A stretch of DNA of 64,000 nt from Astrocystis sublimbata (taxonomy: Eukaryota > Ascomycota > Sordariomycetes > Xylariales > Xylariaceae). Location: positions 806,001-870,000 of the forward strand of contig JAJNNY010000010.1 of assembly GCA_022453515.1 (NCBI GenBank). Direction: 5' to 3'. The notes under the pieces were generated by a model, which saw nothing but the letters and a program-made list of their open reading frames with translations, made no database searches and was not told the origin of the DNA. Shown here in pieces: positions 1 through 10,522 of the stretch. Position 1 is the first letter of the stretch; each line of letters begins with the position of its first letter. A program made the translations under genes and the position numbers.

Positions 1-5
1 TCGAT

Positions 6-1487
6 ATGGAAAACATGAGAAGCCGTCGGCGAGCATCTCTCGCTCCACCAACACCACCAAGCGATTCGCCCACTGCCCATGCTGTAAACGGTACTCGTCT
101 GCGAATGATCGATACAAGCACACCGGTCAAGCTCACTGCGCCGGCCATGTCATCCCCTAGCTTGGAAACACCCCCGAAAAGGGCGAGGCTTCTGGAAACG
201 CCGTCGTCTACCGATAAGGAAGGGAAACAAAATCAGGCTCTTCCCGATGATTTATTAATAAGCATCTTTGAATATTCGAACGCAGTCGACTTGTATCGCC
301 TGAGAGGACTGTCCACCCATTGGAAGAGAGTCCTATCAAGCTCGCCTAGATTGGGCCACAACGTCGACCTGTCAGTTTTCAATCGCCAGATCACCGACGA
401 AGTCCTAGTCAACCGGCTCGCGCCCTTTCTGGGCCACAGACCGATAGCAGTTAATGTCAGTAACTGCTTCCACGTAACGGATGAAGGGTTCTCGCAATTC
501 TGGAGGCTCTGTGGTAAGAATGTCAAGATATGGAAGATGAAATCTGTTTGGGAAGTATCGGCCAATCAGATCCTCGAAATGAGCGACCATGCAAAGAACT
601 TGGAAGAAGTTGACTGGAGCAACTGTCGTAAAGTCGGCGATAATCTCCTGGCTCGTGTGGTGGGATGGGTGGTCCCGGATCATGCTCCGCAGAAGCAAGT
701 TGTCATCACAAGCTCGGCCGCGCGTATCAAAGGGCAACGGCAGCAGACGCAGACTGTGACATTGCCCCCACCAGGAACTGTCATTGGCTGCCCCAAGCTC
801 AAGAGACTCGATCTTTCATACTGCAAGCACATTACAGATCGCTCCATGGCGCATATGGCTGCTCACGCCTCAGCCCGTATACAATCGCTATCGCTAACGC
901 GCTGCACCTCGATCACGGATGCCGGCTTTCAATCTTGGGCGCCGTTCCGCTTTGTAAACTTGTCTCGATTATGTCTTGCTGACTGTACCTATCTATCTGA
1001 CAACGCCATTGTGTCTCTTGTTAACTCCGCCAAGGCCCTTACTCATCTTGACTTATCTTTTTGTTGCGCATTGTCGGATACCGCGACGGAAGTGGTCGCC
1101 CTGGGGCTGCCACATTTGAAAGAGCTCAAGATGGCGTTTTGCGGCAGTGCGGTGAGCGACAACAGTCTCGCTTGCGTTGCTCTACATTTGAACGATCTCG
1201 AGCGGTTGAGTGTCAGAGGATGTGTACGAGTAACAGCTGCTGGGGTGGAAAGTGTTCTTGAGGGCTGCGGCCAACTGGCCTGGACCGATATCAGCCAATG
1301 CCGCAATCTCGAGAACTGGGTGAAGAGCGGCGGCGTTAATCGATGGGGATACGATGAGCGGACCCCCCGCATAGACGGCTTGGATTTGAAGAACTTGAGC
1401 ATTCTGCCCCCGAGCGGTGCGCGCAATCGCCGTGCAAGGCGTCCGGTTGCTTTTGTCGTGGAAAAGGGAGCCGGCGAGCTACGATAA
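6..1487 (+). CDS. F-box / leucine-rich-repeat protein, 5' end possibly outside window
   Basis: This is probably a substrate receptor of an SCF-type ubiquitin ligase. An F-box-like segment lies at about residues 78-115 (starts ALPDDLLISIFEY, with a conserved W in HWKRVL). It is followed by AMN1/GRR1-type leucine-rich repeats from about residue 120 to 430, with the recurring pattern of C, L and ITD (for example LDLSYCKHITD, LSLTRCTSITD, LDLSFCCALSD). The first 75 residues are rich in Pro, Ser and Thr and look disordered. The ORF is intact, intronless and 493 residues long from the first ATG, and it stops at TAA. The frame is still open at the window edge, so upstream coding sequence cannot be excluded. 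The family is clear, but the substrate and the exact orthologue are not. Confidence 0.8.
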   Translation: MENMRSRRRASLAPPTPPSDSPTAHAVNGTRLRMIDTSTPVKLTAPAMSSPSLETPPKRARLLETPSSTDKEGKQNQALPDDLLISIFEYSNAVDLYRLRGLSTHWKRVLSSSPRLGHNVDLSVFNRQITDEVLVNRLAPFLGHRPIAVNVSNCFHVTDEGFSQFWRLCGKNVKIWKMKSVWEVSANQILEMSDHAKNLEEVDWSNCRKVGDNLLARVVGWVVPDHAPQKQVVITSSAARIKGQRQQTQTVTLPPPGTVIGCPKLKRLDLSYCKHITDRSMAHMAAHASARIQSLSLTRCTSITDAGFQSWAPFRFVNLSRLCLADCTYLSDNAIVSLVNSAKALTHLDLSFCCALSDTATEVVALGLPHLKELKMAFCGSAVSDNSLACVALHLNDLERLSVRGCVRVTAAGVESVLEGCGQLAWTDISQCRNLENWVKSGGVNRWGYDERTPRIDGLDLKNLSILPPSGARNRRARRPVAFVVEKGAGELR

Positions 1488-2145
1488 AGAAGACATGATG
1501 ACGTACCTACCTATGTTCAAATACATCAACCAGCGTGGGGCATAAGATAAGATCAGTTAGTTATGTTGATTTGGAAAGGGGATCTGATCTGATCTGATCT
1601 GATCTGGTATTTGGATACCCACATTCAGGCGCATTTTTCGATTTTGTTTATATAGATGTACAGAACGCATTGGAAAGGCTTATTTGTATATACAGGCATG
1701 GCTTCCAAGGCGCTAAATCATGATTGACGACAACGATTATGTACAAATACAGTCAATATACACACACAACCAGTGGATAAAAGAGGTGCTATTCGTCAAG
1801 TCATCCGTGCTCTACAAGGATGTATCCAGATGAGAAACTTGGTGTTCTTCCGAGTCTGAGTAAGCATACCTATCCACGAAGTTTTATCGTTGTTGCTAGA
1901 GTGTCGTACTAACTACCCTTCCACAAGCCGGTAAGCAACTCCACTCATAGTAGAGGCCCCTGTTCTTATATAATATTTTAGCAAGTACTCCTCAAGGAAA
2001 ATAGCATACGTACGTACCGTCAAGCTTATCAGGGTTCCAGTCGTTTGGAACTAGGCTTCGACTTCGTTCTGTCGCTTCGTCCTCTTTTGACTATCGCACA
2101 CTTTGCTCTCTTTATCAAGTGTACATATCACAGAAGTGCCCAAAA
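1488..2145. other. Intergenic spacer with a GATCT microsatellite
   Basis: No coding potential is seen. It holds the 3' region of the F-box gene and the 5' region of the next dehydrogenase gene, both on the plus strand. It contains a short tandem repeat described separately. The last 60 bases before the dehydrogenase ATG are pyrimidine-rich, as is usual upstream of fungal start codons. Confidence 0.6.
1581..1605. repeat. (GATCT)5 tandem repeat
   Basis: Five perfect consecutive copies of GATCT lie in the spacer downstream of the F-box gene. It is a simple microsatellite. Confidence 0.9.
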
Positions 2146-3496
2146 ATGAAACAGTGGTTGACCAGACAAGATGGGCTGGACAAGCTCAAGCTAGTCGACG
2201 TGCCCGAGCCCACTGACTTGAGGGAGGGCGAGGTGCTCGTCAAGATCCATAGCGTGTCGTTGAACTATCGTGACGCTGAAGGTAAGCAAACCCGCATGCC
2301 TATCTATATCTTTGCAAAGTCAAAGAGTGCACTAAATGTTATCATGTAGTCTGCATGGGTCTCTACGGACATTACGACTTCATCAAGCAAGGGAACGAAC
2401 TTGTCCCTACCTCCGACTGTTGCGGGACGATCGTGAAAGTCGGATCAGGGACAGGCGATGCGGGACTCAAGGAAGGCGATCGCGTCGCGTCGACTTTTAG
2501 TCAGACGCATTTGACGGGACAGGTTCAGCAAAAGGACCTTGTAAGTCAAGTCTTTCGTCAGAAATATATCCGTTGATCTTTGGGCGTATGCCTTTAATTA
2601 CACGAAAGCGTAACTGTTGCGCACTCTTGCTGACCTCGGACGTTCTACGATGCGATGTATAGATCAACACCTTGGGACTCCCGCTCAACGGCGTTTTGAC
2701 GCAGTACCGCGTCTTCCTGGCCCGCAGCCTAGTCAAGGTGCCGGATTACCTCACCAACGACGAGGCCGCTTGCCTGCCCATCGCGACCGTCACGGCGTGG
2801 ATGAGCATGAACTCGTTCCAGCCTATCGGCCAGCCTCTCACCGGCAAGGATAAATTTGTGCTGCTCCAGGGAACCGGTGGGGTTGCGATCGCAGGGCTGC
2901 AGATTGCGCATGCGATGGGGTTGACGAGTAAGTCACTACACGGGATTTCCCTTCATTTGGGATGCTACAAAGTCCTCTCTAATCGCAACAAACATCTTGA
3001 GTCAAGGGCTGAAAACGACAACATCACAGCAATTCTCACGTCGTCATCGGACGCAAAACTCGAGCGCGCAAAGAAGCTCGGCGCCAACCACGTCATCAAC
3101 TACAAGACCGAGCCCAACTGGGACGACGCCGTGCTCAAGCTCACCGACGGCCGCGGCGCGGACATCATACTCGAGTGCGGCGGCGCGCATACGCTGGGGA
3201 AGTCGTTCAGATGCGTCGCCTTCGGCGGCCTGATCAGCGCCATCGGGTATCTGTCGGGAAAAGAGAATGCCGCTGACCAGATGAATGCGAACGTGATGGC
3301 GCTGGGCCGTAATGTCACGTTCAAGGGCATTCTCAACGGTCCGAAGGATCGCTTCGAGGAGGTTTTGGGCGTCTATGAGAAGGCTCAGATTCGGCCTGTT
3401 GTTGACCGTGTGTTTGAGTTTGAGAAGGCCGATGAGGCGTTCAGGTATATGTTTAGTGGGAGTCATTTTGGGAAGGTTGTTGTTAGGGTGCAGTAG
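2146..3496 (+). CDS. Zinc-type medium-chain alcohol dehydrogenase-like oxidoreductase
   Basis: Predicted NAD(P)H-dependent oxidoreductase of the MDR superfamily, 352 residues. Four exons: 2146-2281, 2350-2540, 2663-2927 and 3030-3496. All donors are GTAAG and all acceptors TAG or CAG, and every phase closes. The N-terminal GroES-like part has VKIHSVSLNYRD and later DCCGTIVKVGSG and EGDRV. The Rossmann part has LLQGTGGVAIAGLQIA, a glycine-rich nucleotide loop, followed by ERAKKLGANHVINYKT. ATG at 2146 is chosen because family members begin MKQW-like; the upstream in-frame GTG at 2119 is not needed. It resembles the fungal/fission-yeast group named zinc-type alcohol dehydrogenase-like protein. 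The classical catalytic zinc Cys/His set is not obvious, so the label follows family naming. Substrate unknown. The gene precedes the monooxygenase on the same strand. Confidence 0.85.
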
Positions 3497-4197
3497 TTAT
3501 GCGTATATATACCAAAAGCTTTCGATACACCTGACTCTTGGGTGTCATCACAGATGAGGCACGGCTTCTTCATCATCAAATTCTTCTCCTCCTCCTCCTC
3601 CTCACTGCATATTATCCCCACACAGATAACGTAACTGTGTATGTGGGATCTCGGATCGGAAGCGCTGTCGTCTCTAAAGGTTAGTATTATCTCCTTGGCT
3701 ATAGATGTGGGATCAATACCACCGTCTTGGCACGTCATCGGTCAGCGTCGGTAAGCGACACGACGCGTATGGGGCACATAGATAGATACCTTGAACTCCT
3801 GGCGGGCCTGGGCTGGGTCAATTGAATTGGGATTAGATGCCAACCGAAGATCCAAAATCTACAACGACCGATAGGTTGAACTGAACTCATCCTCTGCAGG
3901 GTTGGCCCCTCGGCCCCCCCAACTTTTCGAAGCTAGCATTTGCGGGGATTCGGGAAGTCTTCTCGGCTGTGGGTTGTTGAAACATGCCTTGCTCTCGGCA
4001 GTGGATTTATGAACGCATCGATGGGAGGGGGGCCCACGGGACTGTCCACGGGAGTATCTCGCGGCCATCTGCCTGCGATATGCCGCGTGAATTAACCCGG
4101 TCATGGAGGTTTTATTATCGCCGAGGAGGATGAAAAGCCCTTGCTTCTTTTCTTCCAGTTTTGTTAGATTATCTACACACTTGAAGATAATTTCACC
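3497..4197. other. Intergenic spacer
   Basis: Spacer between the dehydrogenase and the monooxygenase. It contains a short TCC-repeat tract near 3586-3602. An antisense ORF here has no recognisable domain and low-complexity content. I see no RNA gene. Confidence 0.5.
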
Positions 4198-5619
4198 ATG
4201 GAGCATCCATTCAAGAAGGTATGGTAGACTAATAGGGAATTTCTGGGCCAGCTGACAATTGACACTTACAAGAACGGCTGTTAACGCTTGCGATAGGTCC
4301 TCATCGTCGGCGCGGGCCCGTCCGGCCTGCTTCTAGCCCTCCTCTTATCCAAGCATGGAATCCCCGTCGAGATCTTCGAGGCATCTCATGAACTAGACAA
4401 GCAGCCGCGCGCCGCCATATACGGCTCCTCCGCCGTGCCGGAGCTGAAGCGCGCCGGCATCCTCGAAGAGATCCGGCGGCGCGGCATGAGCCCGACCTCG
4501 GTGAGCTGGCGGCGCTGGCAGGACCACTCCGTCATCACGGGCATGGACGGCTCTTCCATGGCCGATGTCAACGGCGAGGACCTGCGCATGGCCTGTCTTG
4601 TCCTGGACCAGCTGGACGAGCTCATGCTCGAGGAATACCTGACCAAGTACAACGGCAAGATCCACTGGAAACACAAAGTCACGGGCACGGGCCAGGACGA
4701 GACGCATGCGTGGATTGACGTCGACGCGCCGGAGGGCACGAAGAAGTTTACGGGCGACTATGTCATTGGGTGTGATGGTGCGACGAGTCAGGTGCGGAAA
4801 TCGTTGTTCGGGGACGACTTCCCTGGCTTCACGTGGGAAAGGCAGATTGTAGCGACCAACGTACGTGACTCTGGAGAGATGGTTGAGAGCTGTTGCATTG
4901 CTGACAATTTACAGGTGTATTACGACTTTAGCAAGTTCGGCTGGAAGGATTCGAGTTTCATAGTGCACCCGGAAAACTTCTTCGTAAGTCTTGCTGCCAC
5001 CAACAACAATGACATGGAAGCAATTGTCTGACATTGAGATGCATAGATGGCGGCTAGGATTTCGAACGACGGTCTCTACCGGGTAACCTACGGCGAGAGC
5101 CCGGGCTTGACATGGGACGAGATGAGGGAACGCCAGCCATGGAAGTACGAGACGATGCTACCGGGACACCCGAAACCTGAAGATTACAAAATGATCATGG
5201 TGTCGCCTTACAAGATGCACCAGCGTTGTGCGCCGTCGTTCCGAGTCGGCCGGATCCTGCTGTGCGCCGATGCAGCGCATCTGTGCAACCCCTGGGGCGG
5301 CATGGGTATCACGGGCGGTTTTGTCGACGTCGGTGGCCTCTACGACTGTCTGGCCGGGATCTGGGACGGCAAGGCCGACGAGTCGATATTGGATCTCTAC
5401 AGCGAGAAGCGTATCGAGAAGTGGAAGGATGTCATCAATCCGGTGTCGAGCGGCAATTTCAAGCGCGTCTCAGACAGCGACCCAGACACCCTGTTGGAGA
5501 GGGATCCTGTCTTGCAAGCTTGCAAGGCCGCCGAAAACGACCCCGAAGCTCAGAAAAAGATGGCGTTGGCGGGATTTGCTCTGTGCTATGACTTCACTCA
5601 GCATTACAAGAAGGCGTAA
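4198..5619 (+). CDS. FAD-dependent monooxygenase, aromatic-hydroxylase (PHBH) type
   Basis: Predicted class A flavoprotein monooxygenase of 408 residues that would hydroxylate an aromatic or enolic substrate using NAD(P)H and O2. Four exons: 4198-4218 (only seven codons), 4297-4860, 4915-4983 and 5047-5619. All junctions are GT-AG and in phase. The first intron separates MEHPFKK from the FAD-binding Rossmann start VLIVGAGPSG (GxGxxG). The central DG motif reads GCDGATSQVRK. The ribityl-binding GD motif reads CADAAH followed by NPWGGMG; Ala stands where Gly is usual. The protein lacks a signal peptide. It sits head-to-tail after a dehydrogenase and converges on an MFS transporter, and a P450 lies beyond that, so a shared small-molecule pathway is possible but unproven. 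The family assignment is firm; the substrate is unknown. Confidence 0.88.
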
Positions 5620-5989
5620 TGTGCCTAGAACTTTGTGGTTTGGGGGAGTAATAGCATTGTGCTTCAACTCAACTTTATGCAAATCACGTCACGCAATTGA
5701 GGCTCGGAGACTACCTTATTAGTATGTTTGGACATAAGCAAGAACATGTATAGATAATTTGACTCGGTTTGCCAAATAAGTAAAGAGTGTTGACTGAGCT
5801 TAGGACTCGGTATTCTCTATTAAATGTTTGATCTAACTGCGTGCTGAAATAACGATATAATGGGGGTATCAAAGTTATTCTGACAATAAAACAACCAGCA
5901 GGAGGAGGCATCACCACGGTGCACACAACACATCTACATCTTTGATGGCTCCTCTTTGTCCCGACAGTTGGGTGTTGTTGGTATGCCGT
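5620..5989. other. Convergent 3' spacer
   Basis: AT-rich spacer between the convergent 3' ends of the monooxygenase and the MFS transporter. It presumably holds both polyadenylation regions. Nothing else is recognised. Confidence 0.5.
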
Positions 5990-7979
5990 CTATAAACTTG
6001 CTTTTCCTCTCGACTCGAATGGCAGAGTTACGACAACAAGACCCGCCACAATGAACAGGGCACCACTGACATATACCGGTACTGACGTGGTTAAATCGCC
6101 ATAGATAGCAATGATGGGGGCAAAGATGCCAAAGATACGGTTTGAGGTGGCCGTCAACGCATTGCCAGTTCCTCTATCCTGGGTCGGGAATATCTCTGGC
6201 GTGAAGGCGTACAGAACGGCATACACTATAGGTACATCTAAGTCAGTGAACGGAAATCTTTCTGACGACACTGGCCTAAACAGGCGTTGTTGGAATCCTG
6301 TACACGCTTGGGGTAACGGAGATCATTGAAGATTTAAAACGTACTGATGTTGGATGTAAACGAGTAAGCGGAGTTCCAACCGAGTAAGGCAGCGGAGTTC
6401 GTTGCTGTGGTACTGGCAAACAGGAAAACACCGGTAAGGACGGTGGCGAGCGACAAAGCTCCCTTTCGTCCGAATTTTGGTAGTTCGGCCAATGCAGCTC
6501 CTACGAATGCACCAGGCACACCCAACACCTATTAAGTGATATTAGCGATCTTGGATACGAAGCTCAACCAGAAGACATTTCTAGCGAAAGCAGCACTTGT
6601 CGTCTGTCTGTGAAATATGATGACCAGGAAGAGTCAACAGGCGAAATGTACTCACAGCGAGGATAAGATTATTACGGTAAGTAAGGTACGTTGACCCATC
6701 ACCAAAGTCAGCGCCGCGGATGGCTTGAAGGTAGGGAAGGAAGGCGTGATATAACGGGAAAGCCAGTCCGATTCTAGAGATGGCTTATCAGTAGATGCTT
6801 AGCTGGTAGAGTATGGTGCGATCGAGGACGTCGCCGCTATGATGGAGGTGCGAGCTAGACTTACAATGCCCACACGAGCATGAGAGCCCCCGTGCTGTAC
6901 CCAAGCTTCTTAGTTGAGAAAAGGCGGCGAATATGGGTGAAATCCACAGATTCTAGCTTGCGCTTGACTGCATCTCGAGCAGTAGTGTGCTGCTCGTATC
7001 CCTCGGGTTCACACGCTTTGAGGTGCTCAATGGTCAACCATGATTCCGTCTTGTTGCGTTTGGCAACTTCGTGGACAATGCGAACAGCCTCGTCATCCTT
7101 GCCTTTGCCCATGAGGAACTTGGGACTCTCGTAAATTTTGAATGCGAAGAATCGCACAATGAACATGATCAGCGTAAGTCCTCCCACTGCAAGCAGAAAG
7201 TAGCGCCATCCGAAGTTCTTGGCACGCGTGCAATCGGTATCGGTGACATCGCAGGTGAAGTTGCTCAGCAGTCCCCACGCAATGAGATTGGCAACGACCT
7301 GAGCGAGAGCCCAGTCAAGCGATAGGACTGTCAACAGGTACTGATGCGAAGGGGGTAGAAATTCTAAAAATATGGCAGAATCGACCGGCAGATTTCCACC
7401 CACGCCGAAGCTCCAGAGGGCATCGAAGACACCTATCGCAGCAAAGTTGGGAGCGCTAGCACCGATGAGCCCCCAAATGGCAGTGAGACCCAGAGTGAAG
7501 TTGAAAGCCCAGCGGCGCCCAAAGATATCGCAGCCGAAACCCCAAAATACAGCGCCGGCGAGTAGACCGATGTTTTGGGCCAAACTCAGAAGCGGTGGCT
7601 TGGGAGGGTTGAACTCGGACGTGATGGGAGTCTACATATACGTATTAGAGGCATACCCATGGAAACAAGCATAACCAGGGGTCAGTATTTTCATGTCAGG
7701 ACGTGAACTTACGAAGATGAGCGACGTGACAACGGGCCAGAGGTTGTCGCTAGCCCATCCAAAACCAATGACAACAAACAGCTGCCATTGATAACTTCCC
7801 ATACCAATATCCTTGATAGCCCGGTTGAGTACAGCAGCTTTGCGCGCGTACGTAGGGTCAACAGAATCTGTCGGTATAACACTCTCTTGATCCAGACCGG
7901 CTACGATCTCGTCGATAGATGGGCCGCGTTTTTGCTCCCCCCGCGACTGCGGTTTCTCTTCTGCCACTGGGCTCTCCAT
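5990..7979 (-). CDS. MFS transporter, sugar/SVOP-like family
   Basis: Predicted plasma-membrane transporter of 523 residues with about 12 hydrophobic segments. Five exons on the minus strand: 7979-7713, 7631-6865, 6773-6656, 6528-6345 and 6225-5990. All splice sites fit GT-AG and all phases agree. The N-terminal cytosolic tail (about 70 residues) is followed by DIGMGSYQWQLFVVIGFGW. The MFS signature after helix 2 reads FGCDIFGRRWAF, and helix 4 has GVGGNLPVDSAIFLEFLP, typical of the sugar/metabolite branch that includes SVOP-like proteins. The last exon carries YAFTPEIFPTQDRGTGN. At the last intron the alternative acceptor 15 bases upstream would add five residues; the chosen one gives NIMYAVLYAFTPE, closer to the family. 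Substrate unknown. Confidence 0.85.
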
Positions 7980-9037
7980 GATCGCGGATGAGAGATTGAA
8001 CCCACTGTCACAGGTATTCTCTGCGACGGTTTGCCGTTATAAAATGCGATAGTAGCCAAGGTATTAGAGCGATCGCAGATTTGAAAGAGAGAATTCCCAC
8101 AACACCGCGTGAGGTTACATGGGCAGCGTTACCTGCAGAGTGCATGGGCGGCACCGGCCATCTTAAGTTATTGAAATCGTTACAGCGTATACTCAATTAT
8201 TCGTGAAGTATTACAGTAACCTTGGTTGCTAGACAACTTTTCGTAGGGAATGGCGTGCTGTCTGCGTCGCCGATCATGTCCCACTATAGTAAGAGCGAGA
8301 TTATATAGCTGCAGGGCGTTGGGACCCTGGCCGAGCTAGCCCTCATAGAGGTAGTAAGTTATAGCAAGTATCGCTGTATGACATCCCTTAGCTTCTACAT
8401 ATGAAATAAGGTTGTTGTTAAGCGTGACGGAAACAACCCTTTTACCTTATTGCAATGTTGCGTATGTAGGAAGAAGTATAATTGAGACTATCAAATACCT
8501 ACCTAGGTACGATGACCAGTGTTGATATTCACATTCGGGCCTAGGGAACATGCAGATTTGACATGTGCGGAAACTAACATAACCTGCCTTTAGGGGTAGG
8601 TTCTTGAGCGCATATCCTAAGCTACCATATCCCAGCACGAAGCAGGGTGAAGCTGGGCACTAGCGGGGTACAATGTTGCACTGACTGGGGTTAGTGCTGG
8701 GGTAATTGAGATGATCATCGAAGGATCAGCCACTGAAGAAACTATCCCAGTAGTGTACACACAGTCATCTGTTGGAATAGGGATGGCGATGATTTGCGGC
8801 AGAATGAAGACTAATACATGGAGGACTACATCGATTGCGACATTGTTCTAAGACGCAACAATTCATTAGGAAATAGCTAACGTCATGCTAGTGTCTTGGT
8901 GTCTCGTAGGCTGTCGAGCTGTAGTCCAACAACATCTCTATCTTTAGTAAGCGACGGCGACGGCTAGGCCGAGACCACCAAGCTCGAGACACTGTGCATG
9001 CAGCAGAGAACCATAACACGGCACTATCATAGAGTAA
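7980..9037. other. Gene-free spacer, about 1.1 kb
   Basis: It lies between the start of the MFS transporter gene and the stop codon of the P450 gene, both on the minus strand. Only short ORFs without domains are present. It must contain the transporter promoter. No repeats or RNA genes are recognised. Confidence 0.5.
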
Positions 9038-10522
9038 TCAGTGATCAGAAATGACCTCCAAAACCCAATCCTCCATGTCACTCCTCCCAGACGGCAAAGG
9101 AGCAGACGCTTGTTGCTTGAAATTCATGTCGCCAAAATGGATCTTGAAGCCAACTTCTTGGGTTCCGAAATATCGAGTCAGCTCGGCGACGAGAAGGGTG
9201 ATAATCCTATCACCAAACCCAGCAGCTGCCGGGCATATGTGTTTCCCGACGCCGAACGGGAAATAGCTCGAATTTGCCTGAGCATCTTCGCCAGGCCAAT
9301 CGTGGAAGCGACTTGGTCGGTATTGAAGGGAGTCAGTACCCCAAATGTGGCTGTCGCGATGACAAGCCTCCACGTCTGCAAACGCAACGGCTTCTTCCTC
9401 GTCGTGGATTGACTTTGCACGATATATGCGCTTCGTCGGGGGGTATAGACGCAACCCTTCCTGATAGCCATGGTCAGTTGTGTTAACCTCAGCGAACATG
9501 GCACCAACTCTTCTCATCTTTCGGTCTCGTTGGAGGGAAAGAAGAAAAGCGTTAGGTTGGTGTGCGACTTACCTTGGCAATGGCTAGTGCGCGCCTCTCT
9601 GCATCCATGTCCTCGTAGAAACAGGACGGCACGCTTGCGATTGCTTCACGGAGCTCTGTCGCCGTGTCGTCGTCCATAGTGTGGCTCGTCACAGATACGA
9701 AAGTGAGGAGGACAACACGCCAAAGCGTCTCGTACGCCGGCATGATGAGGTTCAAAGGGCTGGTGCCATCTTCGTCCTGAGCAACATCGGGCAACAATTG
9801 CTTTAACGCGTTTTCAAGAACTCTCTGCTCATACAGGGATGGTATTGTGTTGGTGTCCTTCGACTGAACCCACAGACAATTGATGGCGTCTGTTGCTTTT
9901 GTTGCTGCAACGAGATCGATTGCTGAAGGCTCAACACCGAACAGAACTCGAAGAACGATGCTTAGACTCACAATTCGAATCACTACAGGGCAGTTAGCAC
10001 CACTTCCTCGAATGAAAGAAGTGGAAATCAACGATCCATAGCCGTCCAAAGAACCACGCGAAAGAATATCGTGGAATTCGACTCACTTGATGCAAGAGGC
10101 AAATAAGGGAATTCCCCCTCGAAGTGCGCCACACTCAAGCCTAAGATCGTTGTTGCATCAGCAGCAAGTTCGATCCATCTATCGGCACTGTCCGTCAGGC
10201 GGACAGCATCATGCGCTTTCTTGAGAAACAGCTGATGCACGTGTTTATCGATGGTTGTGAATGAATTATCCAAACCGAAGGCTACGACAAGACGAGCATT
10301 CGGCTTGGCTCTGAGTTTCAGACGGTCTTCCAATGTCGTCGCTTTGAAAAAAGAGAAGTCGGCAATCCGTCGGTACGTGTCAACCTGGTCTTGAACAGAA
10401 CACTGACATTCGGAATGTTGAAGGTGCCGTTGGAACCAACGAGTGATCAAAACTGGGATCATCAACGCGAGGATACTATAGAAAATAGCGACAGAACTCA
10501 TCTTCAGAAGTAGAGCGAACAT
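9038..10522 (-). CDS. Cytochrome P450, short form
   Basis: Predicted membrane-anchored haem monooxygenase of 422 residues. Three exons: 10522-10087, 9982-9573 and 9460-9038, with matching phases. The first 30 residues form a hydrophobic anchor (AIFYSILALMIPVLI). The I-helix region has the AYET core of the proton-relay motif. The K-helix ExxR is EGLR, and it opens exon 3. The haem-binding loop is FPFGVGKHICPA with the axial Cys. The protein is about 80 residues shorter than a usual fungal P450, mainly before the I-helix; either the family is short or an exon was missed. An alternative start is the second Met at residue 8. It lies beyond the transporter on the same strand. Substrate unknown. 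Confidence 0.8.
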
